Assembly (NCBI GenBank): GCA_030028905.1
Contig: JALDYZ010000001.1
Span: 186,001 to 250,000, forward strand
DNA length: 64,000 nt
Direction: 5' to 3'
DNA from: Ferirhizobium litorale
GTDB lineage: Bacteria; Pseudomonadota; Alphaproteobacteria; Rhizobiales; Rhizobiaceae
This document shows, one piece after another, positions 59,123-64,000 of this stretch; within the stretch, counting starts at the first letter, position 1; every line of letters begins with the position of its first letter. Under the pieces are notes generated by a model. It was not told the DNA's origin, did no database searches, and saw only the letters and a list, made by a program, of their open reading frames with translations. Both the position numbers and the translations under genes were made by a program.

Positions 59123-60561
59123 TGAAGCGGAATCGCAAAGTAAAAATACTCGCAACACTCGGCCCGGCCTCGTCCGAGGAAGCGATGATCCAGAAGCTGC
59201 ATGAAGCCGGCGCCGACCTGTTCCGCATCAACATGAGCCATGCCAGCCATGAGGTGATGCGCATGTTGATCGGGCGTATCCGTGCGGTTGAAGCGCGCTG
59301 TGGACGTCCGATCGGTATTCTGGCGGACCTCCAGGGGCCGAAGCTCAGGGTCGGCAAGTTCGCCGACGGGAAGGTCGAACTCAAAGTTGGACAGACGTTC
59401 ACGCTCGACAGCAATGAGACCCCCGGCGACAATGCGCGCGTCTACCTCCCGCATCCGGAAATCCTCGAGGCCGTGAAACCCGGGCACCGGCTGCTGATCG
59501 ATGACGGCAAGCTGCATCTCGAGGCCGTGGAAACCGATGGCAAGCGTATCGTCTGCAAGGTGATCTCCGGCACGAAGATTTCGGACCGCAAGGGCGTCAG
59601 CCTACCCGATACGCTTCTCGGCGTGGGCGCGCTGACCGACAAGGACCGCGCCGATCTCGATGCCGTCCTGGCGACCGACGAAGTCGACTGGGTGGCGCTT
59701 TCCTTCATCCAGCGTCCGGAAGACCTGGCCGAAGTGCGCAAGGTGGCCCGGGGTCGCGTAGGACTGATGTCGAAGATTGAAAAGCCGCAGGCGATCGAGC
59801 GCATCGACGAGATCATCGAGCTTTCCGATGCCCTGATGGTGGCCCGCGGCGACCTCGGTGTCGAGATGCCGCTGGAATCCGTGCCTGGCCTGCAAAAGCA
59901 GTTGATCCGCGCCTGCCGCCGCGCCGGCAAGCCGGTCGTCGTTGCCACGCAGATGCTGGAATCGATGATTTCGGCGCCGGTACCGACCCGCGCGGAAGTC
60001 TCCGACGTCGCGACCGCCGTGTTCGAGGGCGCCGACGCCGTCATGCTGTCGGCGGAATCCGCGTCCGGCGATTATCCCGTCGAGGCAGTCGCGACGATGG
60101 CGTCGGTCGCCAGCACGGTTGAGCGCGATCCGCACTATTCGGGCATCATCTATGCCCAGCGCCCGCAGCCGGAAGCCACCGGCGCCGACGCCATTTCGCT
60201 CGCCGCTCGGCAGATCGCCGAGACGCTCAAGCTGACGGCGATCGTCTGCTACACCTCGTCGGGCACGACCGGGCTGCGCGCCGCCCGCGAGCGGCCGCAG
60301 GTGCCGATCCTGGCGCTGTCGCCGATCATCCAGACGGCTCGCCGCCTTTCGGTTGTCTGGGGCCTGCATTGTGTGGTTACCAGCGATGCGACGGACCTCG
60401 ACGACATGGTCAATCGCGCCTGCCGCATCGTCAGCGCCGAAGGTTTCGGCAAGCCCGGCGACCGGGTGATCATTTCCGCCGGGGTACCGCTCGGGACACC
60501 GGGCGCCACCAACATGCTGCGCATCGCCTATATCGGCTCGGACGGCCTCAGCGGCATCTGA
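59122..60561 (+). CDS. pyk: pyruvate kinase
   Basis: 479 aa from ATG 59122 (MKRNRKVKILATLGPASSEE). Motifs: RINMSHASHE (about 34-43), MSKIEKPQAIERIDEI, MVARGDLGVEMPLE (catalytic acid and metal region) and MLSAESASGDYPVEAV. Converts phosphoenolpyruvate and ADP to pyruvate and ATP. A terminator follows at 60589. Confidence 0.96.
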   Translation: MKRNRKVKILATLGPASSEEAMIQKLHEAGADLFRINMSHASHEVMRMLIGRIRAVEARCGRPIGILADLQGPKLRVGKFADGKVELKVGQTFTLDSNETPGDNARVYLPHPEILEAVKPGHRLLIDDGKLHLEAVETDGKRIVCKVISGTKISDRKGVSLPDTLLGVGALTDKDRADLDAVLATDEVDWVALSFIQRPEDLAEVRKVARGRVGLMSKIEKPQAIERIDEIIELSDALMVARGDLGVEMPLESVPGLQKQLIRACRRAGKPVVVATQMLESMISAPVPTRAEVSDVATAVFEGADAVMLSAESASGDYPVEAVATMASVASTVERDPHYSGIIYAQRPQPEATGADAISLAARQIAETLKLTAIVCYTSSGTTGLRAARERPQVPILALSPIIQTARRLSVVWGLHCVVTSDATDLDDMVNRACRIVSAEGFGKPGDRVIISAGVPLGTPGATNMLRIAYIGSDGLSGI

Positions 60562-60588
60562 TCACTTTTCGCTTGCCGCGCGTCTTCG

Positions 60589-60621
60589 AAACGCCCCGGT
60601 CTCGGCTGCGGGCGTTTTTTC
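60589..60621 (+). terminator. intrinsic terminator of pyk
   Basis: AACGCCC, 13-base loop, GGGCGTT with a run of six Ts. Confidence 0.85.
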
Positions 60622-60685
60622 GTGCAGCACTTGCCGCAATGATAGTAGTGTCACCTGAGAGCTAATGCCTGCTCGGGAGGTGACG

Positions 60686-62275
60686 ATGCACACGGCCTGT
60701 CATCGTGGATGCAGCATCGCATTGGCGCTCGTGGTCGCCATGACGACGATGCCCCTTGCCGCACGGGCAGATCCGACCGATGTCACCATAGACTCGGGTG
60801 CCATAAAGGGCATCGTGGAAGACGGCGTCTACAGCTTCAAGGGCATTCCGTATGCGGCGCCACCGCTCGGCATTCTGCGCTGGCGTGTGCCCCAGTCGGT
60901 CGTCGCCTGGGAAGGCGTGCGCTTGGTCGATGCTTTCGGCCCGGCTTGCATGCAGGCCGACAACATCCCGCGGTCCGAAGATTGCCTGACCCTGAACGTC
61001 TGGCGGCCGATCGCCCGCGCCTCGAATGCGCCGCTGCCGGTCATGGTGTGGATCTATGGCGGAGCGCTGGTACACGGGAACACCGCTATGTATCCGGGCG
61101 ACGCACTGGCGCGGCAGGGCGTCATCGTCGTCAGCATGAACTATCGCCTCGGCAGATTGGGTTTCTTCGCCCATCCGGCACTTGCCAAGGAGGCGCCCGA
61201 CGATGTGCGGGGCAATTTTGGCTACATGGACCAACTTGCAGCGCTTGAGTGGGTCAAGCGCAACATCAGCGCCTTCGGCGGCGATCCGGACAAGGTGACG
61301 ATCTTCGGGGAATCGGCCGGGGGCGGATCGGTCATTGCGCATATGATCTCGCCGTTGTCGCGCGGTCTCTTCCACCGGGCCATCCTGCAATCCCCCGGCA
61401 TTCCTACGGCACGCGCAAAGGTCCTGCCGCTGACGACGCTTGCAGATGCCGAACAGCGCGCCATCGCTTACGCGGGCACCTTGGGGGTGATGGGCGAAGG
61501 AATGGATGCTCTGGAGGCGCTGCGGTCCCTGCCTGCCGAGAAGCTGGTCGAGGGCGCGTCGTCCGGCGCGGTTCTGGCGGGCCTGACGGTCGGCAAGCCG
61601 GTTTCCGGTGTGTCAGGCGCCATCCTAGACGGGCGCTTTCTGTCGGAAACGCCGGAAGCCGCTCTGTCCGCCGGGAGACAAGCGATGGTCGCGGTCATGG
61701 TCGGGGCCAACAGCCGGGATCTCGGGATCGGTGCGGCCGAGACGAAGGACGATCTTTTCGCACTGTTCGGCAGCGGCGCCGCGGAAGCCCAGTCGGTCTA
61801 CGACCCTACGGGAAAGGAGCCGTTTGGCGAACTCAAGCATCAAGTCCTTGCCGACATGACGCTGGTGGAACCCTCGCGGAGCTTCGCGGATGCCATGGTA
61901 CGGGCCGATCAACCTACCTGGTGGTACCGGTTTTCCTATGTCGCCGGTTCGCTGCGCACGGACCCGATCTGGACTGGTACCCTGCATGGCTTTGAAATTC
62001 CGTATGTTTTCAACATCCCGTCGGCGCATGTGTCCGACAAGGTGACGGAAGGGGACGAGGCGATGGCTGCGGTGACGAGTGCCTACTGGATAGCCTTCGC
62101 GAAAAGCGGAGACCCCAATGGTGGCGATCGACCGATGTGGCCACGCCATGACCCGATGGTCGATCGTGTCATCAATTTCACCAATGGCGGGGTCGTCGTC
62201 GGTCCGGATCCGCTGAAGAGGAGGCTTGATCTGTGGCAGAAGGTTTGGAGCGGTGAGGGAGGACATGCGCCGTGA
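60686..62275 (+). CDS. type B carboxylesterase, secreted
   Basis: 529 aa from ATG 60686 with GGGAGG seven bases upstream. Signal peptide about 1-27 (ALALVVAMTTMPLAARAD). Type B carboxylesterase signatures: EDCLTLNVW (about 100), nucleophile S210 in FGESAGGGS. The later His (GTLHGFEIPYVFNIP) is present. Hydrolyses carboxyl esters in the periplasm; natural substrate unknown. Confidence 0.92.
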   Translation: MHTACHRGCSIALALVVAMTTMPLAARADPTDVTIDSGAIKGIVEDGVYSFKGIPYAAPPLGILRWRVPQSVVAWEGVRLVDAFGPACMQADNIPRSEDCLTLNVWRPIARASNAPLPVMVWIYGGALVHGNTAMYPGDALARQGVIVVSMNYRLGRLGFFAHPALAKEAPDDVRGNFGYMDQLAALEWVKRNISAFGGDPDKVTIFGESAGGGSVIAHMISPLSRGLFHRAILQSPGIPTARAKVLPLTTLADAEQRAIAYAGTLGVMGEGMDALEALRSLPAEKLVEGASSGAVLAGLTVGKPVSGVSGAILDGRFLSETPEAALSAGRQAMVAVMVGANSRDLGIGAAETKDDLFALFGSGAAEAQSVYDPTGKEPFGELKHQVLADMTLVEPSRSFADAMVRADQPTWWYRFSYVAGSLRTDPIWTGTLHGFEIPYVFNIPSAHVSDKVTEGDEAMAAVTSAYWIAFAKSGDPNGGDRPMWPRHDPMVDRVINFTNGGVVVGPDPLKRRLDLWQKVWSGEGGHAP

Positions 62276-62290
62276 GGGGCCAGCGTCACC

Positions 62291-62965
62291 TCAGATCCGG
62301 CTGCCCGCCAGTTTCTCCGACAGTGTGTCTACCTGCTCCTGGGCGCGGCGGTCGGCAGGGTAGATCTCCAGGAAGCGTTCCCAGGCCCTCAGCGTGAGCG
62401 CATCGTTGTCACGGTTGGCGAGAATGAGCGCCATGCCGGCAACGGCTCCGAAGTGGCGCGGTTCTATGGTCAGTACGCGGTTGAGGTCGGACATCGCCTT
62501 GCGGTAATTGCCCATCGCGAAATGGAGCTTCGCGCGCCGGTTCCAGCCCTCGGCAAAGCCGGGCTTCAGGACCGTGACCTGATCCAGGAAATCGAGTGCT
62601 GCCGAATTGCGTTTCTCGCTGGCAGCCTTGTCGGACCATTGCAGCAACAGGTTGACCGTGGCGCTTCCGGAATCGCTGAGCTCGATGCGGATCTGGTCGG
62701 CGGTGATGCTGGCGCGATCCGGGTCGCGCTGACGCTTCAGTTCGCCGAAGAGCTTGTCCAATTGCTGGGCCTGCGAGAGTGACGCAGCGGCCTCTTCATC
62801 GACCAGCACTTCGGTGGCGCGGGCATCGTTCGCTACGGCGAGCGGAACAATCAGCCCGAGGCCAAGTGCAATGATATGGACGTAAAAACAGCGCATGGCG
62901 AACATGGTAGTTCGCCAGCGCCGAAGATCAAACCGAAATTTCCGTGATCGTAGTTGCGCACCCAT
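62291..62965 (-). CDS. TPR-repeat periplasmic protein
   Basis: 224 aa from ATG 62965 (GGAGG four bases upstream); later ATGs at 62905 and 62896 would give a more typical signal peptide (MRCFYVHIIALGLGLIVPLA). The mature part has about three TPR-like helical repeats (AGFAEGWNRRAKLHFAMGNY, RKAMSDLNRVLTIEPRHFGA, VAGMALILANRDNDALTLRA). Likely a periplasmic scaffold; partner unknown. Its stop is 13 bases from the convergent esterase stop. Confidence 0.85.
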   Translation of the reverse strand: MGAQLRSRKFRFDLRRWRTTMFAMRCFYVHIIALGLGLIVPLAVANDARATEVLVDEEAAASLSQAQQLDKLFGELKRQRDPDRASITADQIRIELSDSGSATVNLLLQWSDKAASEKRNSAALDFLDQVTVLKPGFAEGWNRRAKLHFAMGNYRKAMSDLNRVLTIEPRHFGAVAGMALILANRDNDALTLRAWERFLEIYPADRRAQEQVDTLSEKLAGSRI

Positions 62966-63023
62966 CAATCCTCCGGCAATACGCGAGTAAGCGATCACCG
63001 GAGTGCCGGGCTTGCGCGGACGA

Positions 63024-63149
63024 TCAGCCCTGGCGAGCCTTGAAGCGCGGGTTCAGCTTGTTGATGATGTAGACGCGGCCCTTGCGACGAACCAGACGGT
63101 TGTCACGGTGACGAGCCTTGAGCGACTTGAGCGAATTCTTGATCTTCAT
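63024..63149 (-). CDS. rpmJ: 50S ribosomal protein L36
   Basis: 41 aa: [20 protein letters not shown] followed by a second half ending [12 protein letters not shown]. This is the zinc-free L36 form (no cysteines), typical of alphaproteobacteria. ATG at 63149; the longer open frame upstream is not coding. Confidence 0.95.
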   Translation of the reverse strand: MKIKNSLKSLKARHRDNRLVRRKGRVYIINKLNPRFKARQG

Positions 63150-63206
63150 TTTCTGATCCGCGTGGTTGACGGGGAACTCTTCATTCGCCCGAGTCTTTTG
63201 ACAATC

Positions 63207-63235
63207 AAAAGCGCGCCTCGGGGCGCGCTCTTTTT
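63207..63235. terminator. bidirectional hairpin between rpmJ and purK
   Basis: AGCGCGCC, loop TCGG, GGCGCGCT. On the minus strand it is followed by TTTTG and would end purK transcription; on the plus strand by CTTTTT, although no plus-strand gene ends here. Confidence 0.7.
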
Positions 63236-63336
63236 GGATTGGGAGGCAAATAACCCGTTGGCCCTGTTGTGTCAACCGCCGCACCGTGCATTTGCATGAT
63301 CGATAGCGGTTTTCCCGGGCGAAACGGTGGGCGAAA

Positions 63337-64000
63337 CTACCGCTTCAATTCGGTGACATGGCCCATCTTGCGGCCGGGGCGAGCCTCGGTCTTGCCGTAG
63401 AGGTGCACCAGCGTCTCGCTCTTCTGGAGCCATTGCGATAGCGCGTCGATGTCGTCGCCGATCAGGTTCGTCATGACGCAGTCCGAGTGACGCGCGGGAT
63501 TGCCGAGCGGCAGTCCGGCGACGGCGCGGACATGCTGCTCGAACTGCGAAATCACGCAGGCGGCTTCCGTCCAGTGGCCGGAATTGTGCACGCGTGGAGC
63601 AATCTCGTTGGCGATGAGTCCGCCATCAGCAAGGACGAAGAACTCGATACCGATTACACCGACGTAGTCGAGTGCCGCCAGCAGCTTGCCTGCCGCGTCG
63701 CGGGCGGCTTCTGCCGTAGTGTCGTCGATTCGCGCGGGCAGCGTCGAGGTATGGAGGATGCCGTTGCGGTGCACGTTCTCGGCCGGGTCATAGCAGGAAA
63801 CCGCACCGTCGGCGCCGCGGGCGGCGATAATCGAGATCTCGCGCTCGAAGGGCACGAAGCTTTCGAGAATCTGCGGCACGCCGCCGAGTGCTGCGAATGC
63901 GCCTTCGGGACTATCCGCGGGAGAGGCGAACAGGCGCTGCCCCTTTCCGTCGTAGCCGAGGCGGCGGGTCTTCAGAACGCCTTTTCCGCCGAATTCGGAA
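63337..64000 (-). CDS. purK: 5-(carboxyamino)imidazole ribonucleotide synthase, C-terminal part (5' end outside window)
   Basis: The minus frame is open from the window edge to the stop at 63337 (about 220 residues). It begins inside the ATP-grasp domain: [20 protein letters not shown] at the edge, then [60 protein letters not shown] and [20 protein letters not shown], classic PurK motifs. It makes N5-CAIR from AIR, ATP and bicarbonate in purine synthesis. The true start lies beyond base 64000, where purE is a common neighbour. Confidence 0.95.
   Translation of the reverse strand, partial: SEFGGKGVLKTRRLGYDGKGQRLFASPADSPEGAFAALGGVPQILESFVPFEREISIIAARGADGAVSCYDPAENVHRNGILHTSTLPARIDDTTAEAARDAAGKLLAALDYVGVIGIEFFVLADGGLIANEIAPRVHNSGHWTEAACVISQFEQHVRAVAGLPLGNPARHSDCVMTNLIGDDIDALSQWLQKSETLVHLYGKTEARPGRKMGHVTELKR

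Overview
The window is a high-GC, densely coded chromosomal segment of an alphaproteobacterium. It most likely comes from the Rhizobiaceae, near Sinorhizobium/Ensifer. The basis is gene content and order recognised from the protein sequences: cpdR1 and an N-formylglutamate amidohydrolase gene flanking an MmgR/suhB-type small RNA, gltB–small membrane gene–gltD, an exoN2/galU-type gene, homospermidine synthase, an Omp10 lipoprotein, a GapR/DUF2312 protein and an RpoH-type promoter with a ROSE-like thermometer before a small heat-shock gene. No IS element, integrase, phage gene or CRISPR array was seen; this looks like core chromosome with small accessory inserts.

Layout. 1-8.1 kb (minus): a TadG-like von Willebrand factor A protein (cut by the window edge) and a tight three-gene operon of two transglutaminase-like proteins around a fused circularly permuted ATP-grasp/alpha-E protein, a predicted but uncharacterised peptide-ligation system. 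8.3-10.4 kb: manC and a DUF1127 small protein. 10.66-18.6 kb (plus): the complete high-affinity potassium operon, an unnamed 27-aa membrane peptide, then kdpF, A, B, C, D, E. 18.7-20.5 kb: a degenerate nuclease-fold protein, a small membrane protein, tRNA-Val(GAC) and cpdR1. 20.7-27.6 kb: formylglutamate amidohydrolase, MmgR-like sRNA, inositol-monophosphatase/HisN-like enzyme, a lysophospholipase-like hydrolase preceded by a candidate new sRNA or attenuator, the heat-shock gene, a divergent transporter/LysR pair and threonine aldolase.

28.2-34.6 kb (plus): gltB, a 56-aa membrane protein and gltD, the GOGAT ammonium-assimilation operon. 34.6-46.2 kb: envelope genes (DUF459 protein, lytic transglycosylase, galU, beta-barrel protein, KpsF-type isomerase, NfeD/SPFH pair, periplasmic 5'-nucleotidase, Omp10) plus hemH. 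46.5-54.7 kb: homospermidine synthase, a five-gene operon (M3 peptidase, pabB, pabC, YciI, DUF3445 haem protein) and a sigma-54 activator response regulator. 54.9-64 kb: a DUF882 peptidase-fold protein, gapR, DUF1244, a second formylglutamate amidohydrolase, a DUF1036 gene translationally coupled to pyk, carboxylesterase, TPR protein, rpmJ and the C-terminal part of purK.

The observations most worth a second look are the promoter/terminator-bounded RNA at about 23692-23809, the ATP-grasp/transglutaminase cluster, the uncharacterised small membrane peptides inside the kdp and glt operons, and the structured leader of gltB.
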